A DNA stretch of 52,426 nt from NCBI RefSeq assembly GCF_900169365.1, contig NZ_FXZH01000026.1, positions 1 to 52,426 on the forward strand, in the 5' to 3' direction. This document shows positions 16,069 through 25,347 of the stretch, piece after piece (the first letter of the stretch is position 1; each line of letters begins with the position of its first letter). This stretch comes from Brevibacterium sp. 239c. GTDB lineage: Bacteria; Actinomycetota; Actinomycetes; Actinomycetales; Brevibacteriaceae. Below the pieces are notes generated by a model. The model saw only the letters and a list, made by a program, of their open reading frames with translations. It was not told where the DNA came from and ran no database searches. The position numbers were made by a program, and so were the translations under genes.

Positions 16069-16938
16069 ATGATCCGCTCACTCGTCAGCTCCGCCGTCGC
16101 CGGCCTTCTCGGATACACGGCGACCAAAGCAATCCTGTCCTCGAGTCTGCGCACCCACGACAAGGTCGTGCGCACGAACCACGCCGGCAACGACGTCTCA
16201 CTCGTCGAAGGACCAGCTGTGACTGCTGGATTGGTTGCAGGCAGCCTCCTCATCGAAGCCCCACGACAGCGCGCGGCCACCCTCCTGGTGACCTCCGTTG
16301 CAGGAGGTCTGGGCGCGGTCGATGACTTCCTCGAATCGGGGGACTCGAAAGGACTGCGGGGCCACCTCAGCGCCCTGGCGCATGGCCAGCTCACGACCGG
16401 CGGGATCAAGGTCATCGGAATCCCCGCGGCCTCGATCGCCGCGGCGACGATTCTGCGCACCGGAAGAAGCCGCCACGGGTGGCTCTCCTCGAACCGAGCA
16501 TCCGCCGACCAGACCTGGTTCGGTTCGACGCTCGACGTCGTCGTCACCGGAGGAGTCATCGCCGGGACAGCGAACCTGTTCAATCTGCTCGATCTGCGGC
16601 CCGGCCGCGCCCTCAAAGCGGGCCTGCTGACGCTGGCCTTCATGCCCCACAAACACGGTCTGACCTGGGCACCCGGGGCGGCCATCGCCGGCAGCAGCGC
16701 GGCGGCATGGCCCGATGACCTCGACGGATCGGTGATGCTCGGCGACACCGGTGCCAACGCACTCGGTGCGGTACTGGGTACGATTCTGGTCGAGAATTCG
16801 ACACCCACGCAGCGTGCGCTAGTTCTTTCCGGCCTGGTGGGTCTCACCCTGCTGAGTGAGAAGGTCTCCTTCACCTCGATCATCGAATCCACCCCTGGAC
16901 TGCGGGAGATCGACGCCTTCGGTCGCGAGGTCGTGTGA
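16069..16938 (+). CDS. WecA/MraY-like phospho-sugar lipid transferase
   Basis: Membrane protein (289 aa) resembling the polyprenyl-phosphate sugar-phosphate transferase family, which starts lipid-linked glycan synthesis. The aspartate pair is in GAVDDFLES (near residues 82-90), followed by KGLRGHLSALAHGQ. The NLFNLLDLRPGRALK motif lies near 172-186 and LGDTGANALGA near 227-237. It is shorter than typical MraY or WecA, so substrate and activity are uncertain. I chose the ATG at 16069 because GGAAGGA lies five bases upstream and it follows the steB stop; the same frame is open further upstream but overlaps steB. A MurJ-like flippase follows with a 4-nt overlap. Confidence 0.75.
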   Translation: MIRSLVSSAVAGLLGYTATKAILSSSLRTHDKVVRTNHAGNDVSLVEGPAVTAGLVAGSLLIEAPRQRAATLLVTSVAGGLGAVDDFLESGDSKGLRGHLSALAHGQLTTGGIKVIGIPAASIAAATILRTGRSRHGWLSSNRASADQTWFGSTLDVVVTGGVIAGTANLFNLLDLRPGRALKAGLLTLAFMPHKHGLTWAPGAAIAGSSAAAWPDDLDGSVMLGDTGANALGAVLGTILVENSTPTQRALVLSGLVGLTLLSEKVSFTSIIESTPGLREIDAFGREVV

Positions 16939-18734
16939 GTAAGCTGGTTCGGGTCTTCGCCTCTGCGGCGCTGCTCGTCTCGGTCATCACCCTGTTCACC
17001 CGACTTGTCGGGTTCCTGCGCTGGCTGGTGTTCTCACCCGCGGTGGGCGCCGGGTCGGTCGGCAATGCCTACCAGACAGCGAACCTGGTCCCCAACATCC
17101 TCTTCGAAGTCGTCGCAGGTGGTGCACTGGCAGGGGCCGTCATCCCTCTGCTCGCGATTCCGCTGGCGCGAGCGGACAAAGAGACAGCAGGACGGATCGC
17201 CTCGGCGCTGCTGACCTGGGCGGTCTCCGTGACCCTGCCGCTGAGCATCATTCTTGCCGTATTCGCACACCCGATTGCAAGGTTGCTGACCGGCACCAAC
17301 GTTGACGGGCCTGCACAACTTGAGGCCACTGCTGTCTTCTTGCTCATGTTCTCCCCACAGCTCGTTCTCTACGGCATCGGGGCGGTGCTCACCGGTGTGC
17401 TTCAGGCGCATCGAAAGTTCATTTGGCCGGCCTTCGCACCGTTACTGTCCAGCCTCGTCGTCATCGGCTCGTATATTGCGTACAGCAACGCCGGTGGAAC
17501 CGATGGCTCCTGGCAGACGCATATCGGTTGGTTGGGCTGGGGCACGACCATCGGCGTCGCCGCTCTCGCACTGCCCCTGGCGCTGCCGATGCGCACCACA
17601 GGATTGCGCATCAGACCCACCTGGAGTTTCCCACCCGGAGTCGCTCGTCGGGCACTGCGGCTGGCCGGAGCAGGCATGGCGGCGCTGCTGGCACAGCAGG
17701 CCGCGATGCTTGTGACCATTCTCGTGTCGAACCATTCCGGCGGCACGGGCACTTTCGTTCTCTTCAGCTACATCAACGCCGTATATCTCCTGCCCTACGG
17801 CGTCCTTGCGGTGACAGTCGCCACGGTGATCTTCCCCGCCCTGTCGTCCTGGGCCGGTCGGTCGAAGGACCCCGATGCCAGCGCCACGGATCGCGATGCG
17901 GCCGGAGTCGGACTGCGACGTCTGACCTCGACGACGACCGCACTGATCATCAGCATCGGCCTGCTGGGCACAGTCATCCTCATCAGTGCGGCAGGGCCCC
18001 TGCAGACGTTCTTCACCGCGATCGATAAAGCAGGCGAACAAGGAGACGCGCCTTTCGACTCAATGAGTCTGGCGATCATGGTCATGGCCCTCGCCGTGCC
18101 TGGCTGGTGTTTCGTCGCTTGGGGCACCAGAGTGTTCTACGCGCTGGAGCATTCGCGTCATTCAGCGGTGGCGACGACGACTGGCTGGGTGCTGGTCATC
18201 GTCGGAATGCTGTTGGCGTTCCTGGTCACCAACGCCGAGGGCGATGACGGACTGACTCTTGTAGCAATCTGCGTCGGCTATGCCATCGGCATGAGCGTCG
18301 CCGGAGGCTTCCTGCTGCCCTCGATGAGGCGGGTGCTGGGTCCAACCGGGCTCCACAGAGTATTGCGCCGAGGACTTCTGTCATTGGTTGCTGCTGCCCT
18401 CGCCTCGGCAGTCGGTGCAGTGGTCTCCCATTGGCTGGCTGGGCCATTCGGCATCGATGCGCTGTCCTCTGTCGCCAACGGTGTGGTCTCCGCACTCATC
18501 GGCTGCGTGGTCTTCGCCGCGATCCTCGCCTTCGACAGGGGCTTCATCTCCGAGGTGCGGACGGTGCTCTCCAATCGCCGAGGTGGTCCTGACCTGGCAG
18601 AACAGACCGACCCCGCCGTACGGGCCGCCCAACCGACCTCCTCGACCGGGACCGAGTCTGGCGCAGCACCCGATCAAGGCACTGCACCCGAGCGTGAACC
18701 CGGCACTTCACCAGAGAATGAGGATGAGAGATGA
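16935..18734 (+). CDS. murJ: MurJ/MviN-like lipid flippase
   Basis: Polytopic membrane protein (599 aa) of the MOP superfamily, related to the lipid II flippase MurJ. The N-terminus has the family pattern (LLVSVITLFTRLVGFLRWLVF, with 13-14 hydrophobic segments afterwards) and PNILFEVVAGGALAGAVIP near residues 53-71. A hydrophilic Pro/Glu/Thr-rich tail follows after about residue 550. Some actinobacteria carry another MurJ near the replication origin, so this copy may serve another lipid-linked glycan. The GTG start overlaps the preceding transferase gene, and the stop overlaps the next glycosyltransferase. Confidence 0.85.
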   Translation: MSKLVRVFASAALLVSVITLFTRLVGFLRWLVFSPAVGAGSVGNAYQTANLVPNILFEVVAGGALAGAVIPLLAIPLARADKETAGRIASALLTWAVSVTLPLSIILAVFAHPIARLLTGTNVDGPAQLEATAVFLLMFSPQLVLYGIGAVLTGVLQAHRKFIWPAFAPLLSSLVVIGSYIAYSNAGGTDGSWQTHIGWLGWGTTIGVAALALPLALPMRTTGLRIRPTWSFPPGVARRALRLAGAGMAALLAQQAAMLVTILVSNHSGGTGTFVLFSYINAVYLLPYGVLAVTVATVIFPALSSWAGRSKDPDASATDRDAAGVGLRRLTSTTTALIISIGLLGTVILISAAGPLQTFFTAIDKAGEQGDAPFDSMSLAIMVMALAVPGWCFVAWGTRVFYALEHSRHSAVATTTGWVLVIVGMLLAFLVTNAEGDDGLTLVAICVGYAIGMSVAGGFLLPSMRRVLGPTGLHRVLRRGLLSLVAAALASAVGAVVSHWLAGPFGIDALSSVANGVVSALIGCVVFAAILAFDRGFISEVRTVLSNRRGGPDLAEQTDPAVRAAQPTSSTGTESGAAPDQGTAPEREPGTSPENEDER

Positions 18735-19891
18735 GAATCGTCTACGTGCTCGGAACATCGACAGGGGGAGTCGGCACCCATGTGCGAGCACTGGCCCGGG
18801 ACGTCGCCGCTGCCGGCCACGAGCTCGGGGTCATCGGGCCTGCCTCCACCGACGAGCATTTCGGTTTCTCCTCACTGCCTGGAGTCCGCTTCGCCGCACT
18901 CGACATGGGCACCGGCATCGGTGTCCGAGACGCGGCTCTGATCCTCCGACTGCGCGAACTCATCGCCGGCTTCGACGCCGACATCGTCCACGCCCACGGC
19001 TTCCGTGCCGGCTTCGTGGCCCTGCTGGCGACACGGAGTCTGCGGGCGCGACCGCAGTTCATCATCAGCCTGCACAATCGGGCCAGCGGTCGGAGCCTAC
19101 GCGGACGAGTCGAAGCCGGCATCGAAACGCTGCTGGCCAAGGGTGCGGACCTGACACTGGGAGCGAGCACCGACCTCGTGGCCCGTGCCCAGGACCTCGG
19201 CGCCAGAGACGCCCGGTTCCTGCCCGCTGCCGCACCAGAAGTACACGAGATTCCCGCCGACGCGGCCGCTGCCACCCGTGCAGGCCTGGCTGAGGAGTTC
19301 GGTTTCGGACCCGAGGCCGTCCTCGTGCTCGCCGTCGGGCGTGTCGCACCGCAGAAGAACTATCCGCTGCTTGTCAGAGCGTTGGGCCACCTCGGCGAAT
19401 CGTCGGGGGAGACCTCCAGGACCCCCGAGCTTGTGTTCCTCATTGCGGGAGCGGCCGACCAGAACGTCCTCGACGAGGTGCGCCGACAGTACGAGAACCT
19501 CGCGGCCACCTCGGCGGTACCTGCCTTGCATTTCCTCGGCCCCAGAGACGATATCGCCGAACTCAACGCGGCCGCGGATCTCTACGTCCTCACCAGTGTC
19601 TGGGAAGCCCGTGCCCTCGTGCTGCAGGAGGCACTGATCTGCGGACAGGCCATCATCGCCACCAGCACCGGTGGCACGACGGAGCTCGTCGGTGATGCGG
19701 GCATTCTCGTCGCTGACGATGACGATATGGGCCTGGCCGCAGCCATCGGCGAACTGGCTGCGGATCCCGCTCGCCGGGCCGAGCTGGCCGCGCGAGCTCG
19801 GGCCCGCGGAGCCCAACTTCCCGATGAGAGGGAAGTAGCCAAAGAACTGGTGGGCATATACACGGAACTCATGCCCTCCCAGGTAGGGTAG
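18731..19891 (+). CDS. GT-B glycosyltransferase, GT4-like
   Basis: Cytosolic glycosyltransferase (386 aa) of the GT4/GT1-superfamily fold, which transfers sugar from a nucleotide donor. The N-terminal acceptor motif GTSTGGVGTHVRAL is at about residues 8-21 and HAHGFRAG near 89-96. The donor half has VGRVAPQKNYPLLVRAL near 202-218 and the E-x7-E motif WEARALVLQEAL near 290-301, then STGGTTELVGDAGILV. The gene follows the MurJ-like flippase with a 4-nt overlap, which suggests glycan assembly on the same lipid carrier. Confidence 0.85.
   Translation: MRIVYVLGTSTGGVGTHVRALARDVAAAGHELGVIGPASTDEHFGFSSLPGVRFAALDMGTGIGVRDAALILRLRELIAGFDADIVHAHGFRAGFVALLATRSLRARPQFIISLHNRASGRSLRGRVEAGIETLLAKGADLTLGASTDLVARAQDLGARDARFLPAAAPEVHEIPADAAAATRAGLAEEFGFGPEAVLVLAVGRVAPQKNYPLLVRALGHLGESSGETSRTPELVFLIAGAADQNVLDEVRRQYENLAATSAVPALHFLGPRDDIAELNAAADLYVLTSVWEARALVLQEALICGQAIIATSTGGTTELVGDAGILVADDDDMGLAAAIGELAADPARRAELAARARARGAQLPDEREVAKELVGIYTELMPSQVG
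19884..19889 (+). promoter_or_regulatory. Possible -10 element inside the operon
   Basis: TAGGGT overlaps the end of the upstream glycosyltransferase gene and lies 35 nt before the ATG at 19925. The same hexamer, TAGGGT, precedes parA at a similar distance. No -35 is clear. Confidence 0.3.
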
Positions 19892-19924
19892 AAGCAGCGT
19901 CGATCTAATGAAAAGGATGAGGAA

Positions 19925-21061
19925 ATGAGCGAATCCGGCGAGGTCCACCCACTCAGCGCAGACACGAGAATTCTGCATGTACTCGCCGAAACTACGGGTC
20001 CCGTCGTCGAAGTCGCGAAACTCGCAGTGCTCGGGCATCTGCGCGCCGGCTTCAAGGTTGCGGTCGCCGCCCACCGTTCGCTGCTGGGCACATTCGGAGT
20101 TCCCGAGGATCTGGCGGACAACTTCCGCGAGATCGAGCTGGCAGCACGACGACGCTTCACCTTGGCAGATCCCAATACCGCATTCACTCTGCACAAGTAC
20201 TACCAGCACGTGGACATCGTCCACGCCCACGGCCTGCACGCCGCGACGCTCGCCGGCCTGGCCTTCACCGGCCTCCCCGCCCGACTGCACCCGAAGATCG
20301 TCGCCACGATCGAGTCCTTCGATGCGGCCGGCGTCATCGAGAAGACCGGCGCCGAGATCGTGGGCCGCACCGCGACCGCGATTCTGGGCACCACCGAACC
20401 GGTCGTCGACTATTTCGGGGGGAAGGTTCCCGTGGTCGAACGCGCCGAACTCGTCCACCCGGACATCGACATCGACCTCACCGTCAGGACACCGCGTGCA
20501 CAGGTGCGCAAGGAACTGGGCGTCGAAGAGGGCACCTGGATGGTCGCCAGCCCCATCGCCCTGCGTGACCACACTGCTCTGGCCACGATCCTCGACGCTA
20601 CCGACCAGATCAACACGAAACGACCCGGCCGACCAGTCGTCACGGTCCTCACCGGCACCGGCAAGGACCGGAGCACGATCGAGTCCGCCTTCGCCGACCG
20701 CCACGTCATCGTCGCCCCGGCCGGTGACCTCGTCGACGTGGCAGCCGCCGCGGACGTCGTCATCGCCAGTGAGACCATGACCGGGCTCAGCCACGAAGAC
20801 CTGATGCAGCTGTCGAAGCCAGCGGTCTTCATCGGCAACCCACGACGCGCCGGCATCTGGGGTGCGGCGGCGAAGACCGTTGCCGCCGATGATACGGATG
20901 CACTTCTGAGTGAGATCAATCATCTTCTCGATGATCCAGCCGGACGCGGATCCCAGGCTGTTGCCGCCAAGAAGCGCGTCATTGACGTGAACAACGGGGC
21001 TGCGATCTCAGCGACCCTGCTTGATCTCTACGCCGAAGTCGCCGAATCGTCAGATTCGTGA
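19925..21061 (+). CDS. Divergent GT-B glycosyltransferase-like protein
   Basis: A 378-aa protein with the general layout of GT-B glycosyltransferases: an N-terminal half with [18 protein letters not shown] and [17 protein letters not shown] (near residues 99-115), and a C-terminal half with [18 protein letters not shown] and [10 protein letters not shown]. The E-x7-E donor motif of GT4 enzymes is not visible, so it may be a partner or inactive paralogue of the upstream glycosyltransferase. AAGGATGAGG precedes the ATG. The gene sits between the glycan block and pyrG. Confidence 0.65.
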   Translation: MSESGEVHPLSADTRILHVLAETTGPVVEVAKLAVLGHLRAGFKVAVAAHRSLLGTFGVPEDLADNFREIELAARRRFTLADPNTAFTLHKYYQHVDIVHAHGLHAATLAGLAFTGLPARLHPKIVATIESFDAAGVIEKTGAEIVGRTATAILGTTEPVVDYFGGKVPVVERAELVHPDIDIDLTVRTPRAQVRKELGVEEGTWMVASPIALRDHTALATILDATDQINTKRPGRPVVTVLTGTGKDRSTIESAFADRHVIVAPAGDLVDVAAAADVVIASETMTGLSHEDLMQLSKPAVFIGNPRRAGIWGAAAKTVAADDTDALLSEINHLLDDPAGRGSQAVAAKKRVIDVNNGAAISATLLDLYAEVAESSDS

Positions 21062-21073
21062 GCCGGACTTTGA

Positions 21074-21079
21074 TAGGAT
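21074..21079 (+). promoter_or_regulatory. -10 element placed for a leaderless pyrG transcript
   Basis: TAGGAT is followed by eight bases and then GTG at 21088, so transcription would start at or next to the start codon. Leaderless mRNAs are common in actinobacteria. The same bases could act as a weak Shine-Dalgarno (AGGA) in read-through transcripts. Confidence 0.4.
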
Positions 21080-21087
21080 CAAATCCC

Positions 21088-22752
21088 GTGGTGAATCGAA
21101 CTGGCCCAGGCGGCACAAATACGGCAAAGCACATCTTCGTCACGGGAGGCGTTGCCTCTTCGTTGGGCAAGGGACTGACGGCATCGAGCCTCGGTCACCT
21201 GCTCACTCAGCGCGGACTCTCAGTAGCAATGCAGAAACTGGATCCCTATCTCAATGTGGATCCGGGAACAATGAATCCCTTCCAGCACGGCGAGGTCTTC
21301 GTCACCGAAGACGGTGCTGAGACCGACCTCGACATCGGTCATTACGAGCGCTTCCTCGACGTCAATCTGGACGGTGCGGCAAATGTCACGACCGGACAGG
21401 TCTACTCCTCGGTCATCGCCAAGGAACGTCGCGGCGCCTACCTCGGCGACACCGTTCAGGTCATCCCGCACATCACCGACGAGATCAAGTCGCGGATGCG
21501 GGCTCAGGCCGAACGTCCCATCGATGAGCGTCCCGATGTCATCATCACCGAAATCGGCGGAACCGTCGGTGACATCGAATCCCAGCCGTTCCTCGAAGCC
21601 GCACGACAGGTGCGTCACGACATCGGCCGCGACAATGTGTTCTTCATCCACGTGTCTCTGGTTCCCTACCTCGGGCCCTCGGGCGAGCTGAAGACGAAGC
21701 CGACCCAGCACTCCGTGGCGGCACTGCGCTCGATCGGCATCCAGCCCGACGCGATCGTGCTGCGCTCCGACCGGGAGCTGCCGGATTCGATCCGCACGAA
21801 GATCGCTTCCTCGTGTGACGTGGAATCCGACGCTGTCGTATCCTGCGTCGACGCTCCCAGCATCTACGACATCCCGAAGGTCCTCCACGACGGAGGCCTC
21901 GACGTCTACGTGATCCGTCGCCTCAACCTTCCTTTCCGCGATGTCGACTGGACGAAGTGGGATTGGGTTCTCGAACGCGTCCACAACCCCGAGCACCATG
22001 TGCGCATCGGTATCGTCGGCAAATACATCGATCTGCCGGATGCGTACCTGTCGGTCACCGAGGCGCTGCGAGCCGGAGGCTTCGCCAATAACGCCAAGGT
22101 CAAGGTCGAGTGGATCCAGTCTGATGACTGCGACAGCGAGGCCGGTGCCCGTGAGCGTCTGTCCGGCCTCGACGCGATCTGCGTGCCCGGCGGCTTCGGC
22201 ATCCGCGGTATCGACGGAAAACTCGGCGCACTCGAGTACGCTCGCACGACCGGCATCCCGACCCTGGGTCTGTGTCTGGGTCTGCAGTGCATGGTCATCG
22301 AGTATGCACGGAACGTCGCCGGCATCGATGACGCCTCATCGTCAGAGTTCGACCCCGACACACAGGTCCCCGTCATCGCGACGATGGCCGAGCAGCTCTC
22401 CATAGTCGAAGGCGAAGGCGATCTGGGCGGAACCATGCGCTTGGGCACCTACGAGGCGAAACTCGACGAAGGAAGTGTCGTCGCGGGAGTCTATGAGTCG
22501 ACGCTCATCTCCGAACGTCACCGTCACCGCTACGAGGTCAACAACTCCTATCGTGACGATCTGGCCAAGGCCGGTCTGCGCTTCTCGGGCACCTCACCCA
22601 GCTGTGAGCTCGTAGAGTTCGTAGAGCTGCCGGAGTCCGTGCACCCCTACTATGTGGCGACTCAGGCTCACCCCGAGCTCAAGTCACGTCCGACCAATGC
22701 TCATCCGCTGTTCGCCGGACTCGTGGCAGCGGCACTGAAGGCTCAGAAGTAG
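21088..22752 (+). CDS. pyrG: CTP synthase
   Basis: Makes CTP from UTP, ATP and glutamine (554 aa from this start). The synthetase half begins [20 protein letters not shown]. The class I glutamine amidotransferase half has the cysteine loop [12 protein letters not shown] near residue 400 and the C-terminal [19 protein letters not shown], which holds the catalytic His and Glu. The frame is open back to GTG 21058, which overlaps the upstream stop. I prefer GTG 21088 because a -10-like TAGGAT and an AGGA precede it and homologues start close to the VTGG motif. Order pyrG-nudix-xerD matches other actinobacteria. Confidence 0.95.
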   Translation: MVNRTGPGGTNTAKHIFVTGGVASSLGKGLTASSLGHLLTQRGLSVAMQKLDPYLNVDPGTMNPFQHGEVFVTEDGAETDLDIGHYERFLDVNLDGAANVTTGQVYSSVIAKERRGAYLGDTVQVIPHITDEIKSRMRAQAERPIDERPDVIITEIGGTVGDIESQPFLEAARQVRHDIGRDNVFFIHVSLVPYLGPSGELKTKPTQHSVAALRSIGIQPDAIVLRSDRELPDSIRTKIASSCDVESDAVVSCVDAPSIYDIPKVLHDGGLDVYVIRRLNLPFRDVDWTKWDWVLERVHNPEHHVRIGIVGKYIDLPDAYLSVTEALRAGGFANNAKVKVEWIQSDDCDSEAGARERLSGLDAICVPGGFGIRGIDGKLGALEYARTTGIPTLGLCLGLQCMVIEYARNVAGIDDASSSEFDPDTQVPVIATMAEQLSIVEGEGDLGGTMRLGTYEAKLDEGSVVAGVYESTLISERHRHRYEVNNSYRDDLAKAGLRFSGTSPSCELVEFVELPESVHPYYVATQAHPELKSRPTNAHPLFAGLVAAALKAQK

Positions 22753-22763
22753 TTAGGACTCAC

Positions 22764-23480
22764 GTGAGCGATCTGCGCGACGAAGCCTATACGCCGAATA
22801 TCACCGCATCCGACGTGGTCTACCACGGGGCAGTGTGGAACATTCGGCGTGAGACCTTCGATCTGCCTGAGGCAACCGGGTTGGTTCGCGACATGATGGC
22901 TCACACAGGTGCTGTGGCCATCGCGTGCGTGGATGAGCAGGAGCGGATCCTGCTCATCCAGCAGTACCGCCATCCCGTCCGGGCCAGGCTTTGGGAGGTC
23001 CCCGCGGGTCTCCTTGATGTGCCCGGTGAGGATCCCTTCGATGCCGCCCAGCGTGAGCTGGCTGAGGAAGCCGATCTCCGTGCGGCACGGTGGGAAGTCC
23101 TCACCGACTCCTGCCTGACCCCTGGCGGCAGCAGCGAATCCATCCGCCTGTACCTGGCCAGGGACTTCGAGCTCATCGCCGACGAGGACCGGCACGAACG
23201 CAGCGAAGAGGAAGCCGGCTTCAAATTCCGGTGGGCCAGCCTCGACGAGGCCATGGACGCGGTGTGCGCGGGCGAGATCACAAACTCGATCGCACAGCTG
23301 GCAGTCCTGCAGGTGGACCGCATCCTGCGTGCCGAAGCCGCCGGGGAACCCACCCGGACCCGCAGCGTCGATGCACCGCGCCGTCTCATCGACGGCCGTG
23401 CCGATGCAGCAGTCGCTGCGGGCACTGCCGAGGCAGACACGGCAGACACTGCCGGCGGCGCTGACCGACCGCGAGCCTGA
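22764..23480 (+). CDS. NUDIX hydrolase, ADP-ribose pyrophosphatase type
   Basis: A 238-aa NUDIX hydrolase, probably cleaving ADP-ribose or a related nucleoside diphosphate sugar. The NUDIX box runs from Gly82 through GEDPFDAAQRELAEEADL to about residue 105, with the metal-binding REL-x-EE core. The WEVPAGLLDV lead-in is typical of ADP-ribose pyrophosphatases. After about residue 190 comes an Ala/Arg/Asp-rich tail not needed by the family. The GTG start lies 11 nt after pyrG, and xerD follows at 10 nt. The position equals that of Rv1700 in mycobacteria. Confidence 0.9.
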   Translation: MSDLRDEAYTPNITASDVVYHGAVWNIRRETFDLPEATGLVRDMMAHTGAVAIACVDEQERILLIQQYRHPVRARLWEVPAGLLDVPGEDPFDAAQRELAEEADLRAARWEVLTDSCLTPGGSSESIRLYLARDFELIADEDRHERSEEEAGFKFRWASLDEAMDAVCAGEITNSIAQLAVLQVDRILRAEAAGEPTRTRSVDAPRRLIDGRADAAVAAGTAEADTADTAGGADRPRA

Positions 23481-23490
23481 GGGCTGACCC

Positions 23491-24438
23491 ATGGCCCGGC
23501 ACGGTGCCGAACTGCTCCCGGAACTGCCGCAGTCCCTGGCGCGTGCCTTCGAAAGATACCTGAACTCGCTGCGCTTCGAGCGTGGGCTGTCACGAAACTC
23601 CATCGACGCCTATGCCCGTGACCTCGCCAGGTACGGAACCTGGCTGAACGGGCAGGGGATCGGCCGCCTCGGTGAGGTCGAACGGAGCCATGTCGAGGCC
23701 TTCGCTCTCCACCTGCACGATGAGAACCTGGCGCCACGGACCCGTGCGCGGGCACTCGTCGCGGTGCGCCGGTTCCACGGATTCGCCCTCGGCGAGGGAC
23801 TGGCATCCACGGACCCGGCCTCAGAGGTCAGCCCGCCTCAGGAAGGGCTGCGTCTGCCCAAAGCCCTGTCTCTGGACGATGTCGAGGCGATGCTGGCCAC
23901 GACAGGCGGTGAAGAGCCCGCACAGATTCGGGCGGCTGCACTGCTGGAGCTGCTCTATGCGACGGGCGCACGGATCTCCGAGGCGGTAGGCGTCGACCTG
24001 GACGATCTGGATCTCGAGACCAGCCTCGTGCGCCTGTACGGCAAAGGCGGGAAGGAACGGATCGTGCCCTTCGGCTCCCACGCCTCGACAGCGCTGGGCG
24101 CCTGGGTGTCACGGACTCGACCGAGCATGGCTGCAAAGGCCAGAACATCGGCCCCGGCCGGTGCCCTGTTCCTCAACGCGCGGGGGACCCGCCTGTCGCG
24201 CCAGACCGCGTGGCAGATCGTCAAGGACGCCGGGGAACTCGCCGGCCTGGAGGCCGAGGTGTCTCCGCATACGTTCCGTCACTCCTTCGCGACACACCTG
24301 CTGGAGGGCGGGGCCGATATTCGCGTCGTCCAAGAACTGCTGGGCCACGCCTCAGTCACGACCACGCAGATCTATACGAAGGTGTCAGAGGAAACATTGC
24401 GGGAAGTGTACGCGACCTCGCACCCCCGGGCACGGTAG
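23491..24438 (+). CDS. xerD: Tyrosine recombinase XerD
   Basis: Site-specific recombinase (315 aa) that resolves chromosome dimers at dif with XerC. The N-terminal SAM-like core-binding domain spans about 14-110. The catalytic residues are visible: Arg161 (ATGARISEA), Lys in KGGKER near 185-188, His260 and Arg263 (HTFRHSFATHLL), His286 (LLGHASVTTTQ) and the nucleophile Tyr295. The neighbours parA, scpA and scpB also act in chromosome segregation, and the order is standard for actinobacteria, so this is the housekeeping enzyme and not a phage integrase. Confidence 0.93.
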   Translation: MARHGAELLPELPQSLARAFERYLNSLRFERGLSRNSIDAYARDLARYGTWLNGQGIGRLGEVERSHVEAFALHLHDENLAPRTRARALVAVRRFHGFALGEGLASTDPASEVSPPQEGLRLPKALSLDDVEAMLATTGGEEPAQIRAAALLELLYATGARISEAVGVDLDDLDLETSLVRLYGKGGKERIVPFGSHASTALGAWVSRTRPSMAAKARTSAPAGALFLNARGTRLSRQTAWQIVKDAGELAGLEAEVSPHTFRHSFATHLLEGGADIRVVQELLGHASVTTTQIYTKVSEETLREVYATSHPRAR

Positions 24439-24441
24439 GGT
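24436..24441 (+). promoter_or_regulatory. Possible -10 element for parA-scpAB
   Basis: TAGGGT overlaps the xerD stop region and lies 27 nt before the parA GTG at 24463. It matches TANNNT but has no clear -35. Confidence 0.3.
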
Positions 24442-24462
24442 TGGAGCAGAGAGCAACGAAAG

Positions 24463-25347
24463 GTGGCCATCCGAGTGATGAATACGCAACAGGCATTGGA
24501 TATTCCCAAGTCGAAATCCACTGCACCTGAGCAGCAGGACTTCGACGAACCAGCACCGCTGGACACTCATGGGCCTGCCCGCATCATCGCGATGGTCAAC
24601 CAGAAGGGCGGGGTCGGCAAAACGACCTCGTCGATCAACCTCGGCGCCTCGCTGGCCGCCTATGGACGCAAGATGCTCCTCGTGGACTTCGACCCGCAGG
24701 GCGCCTTGTCCGTCGGTCTGGGCGTCAACCCCTACGATCTCGAAATCAGCATCTACAACCTGCTGATGAATTCGCGGATGGATCCACACGAGGTCATCGT
24801 CGGCACCGACTTCGAGAACATCGACATCCTCCCGGCCAACATCGACCTCTCCGCTGCCGAAGTCCAGCTCGTGGGCGAGGTTGCCCGTGAGCAGATCCTG
24901 TCCCGCGTGCTGTCCAAGGTCGCCGACGAATACGACGTCATCCTCATCGACTGCCAGCCCTCGCTCGGCCTGCTCACCGTCAACGCTCTGACCGCGGCAC
25001 ACGGTGTCATCATTCCGCTCGAAACCGAGTTCTTCGCCCTCCGCGGTGTCGCACTGCTGGTGGAGACCATCGAGAAGATCCAGGACCGGCTCAATCCCTC
25101 CCTCGTCGTCGACGGGATCCTGGCCACGATGTTCGACTCGCGCACGCTCCACTCCAAAGAGGTCATGTCGCGTGTGACGGAGGCCTTCGACGACAAGGTC
25201 TTCGACACGGTCATCAACCGCACCGTGAAATTCCCGGACGCCTCGGTCGCTGCCGAACCGATCACGAGTTTCGCCCCCAAGCACGCTGGCTCGGAAGCCT
25301 ACCGCCGCCTGGCCAGGGAGCTCATCGCCCGCGGAGGCGCGCCCTGA
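24463..25347 (+). CDS. parA: ParA-family ATPase
   Basis: Walker-type partition ATPase (294 aa). The deviant Walker A motif KGGVGKTT is at residues 48-55. Walker A' is in MLLVDFDPQGALSVGLGV near 72-89 and IDCQPSLGLLTVNAL lies near 166-180. There is no parB beside it: scpA follows, as in many actinobacteria, so it may help condensin (ScpAB) rather than be the classical oriC ParA. The start could also be GTG 24475 or ATG 24478, which have an AAAGG upstream. The stop overlaps the scpA start. Confidence 0.92.
   Translation: MAIRVMNTQQALDIPKSKSTAPEQQDFDEPAPLDTHGPARIIAMVNQKGGVGKTTSSINLGASLAAYGRKMLLVDFDPQGALSVGLGVNPYDLEISIYNLLMNSRMDPHEVIVGTDFENIDILPANIDLSAAEVQLVGEVAREQILSRVLSKVADEYDVILIDCQPSLGLLTVNALTAAHGVIIPLETEFFALRGVALLVETIEKIQDRLNPSLVVDGILATMFDSRTLHSKEVMSRVTEAFDDKVFDTVINRTVKFPDASVAAEPITSFAPKHAGSEAYRRLARELIARGGAP

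Noticed and set aside
19097..20923. A 608-codon antisense frame over the glycosyltransferases
   Set aside because: The sense genes have good starts and family motifs.
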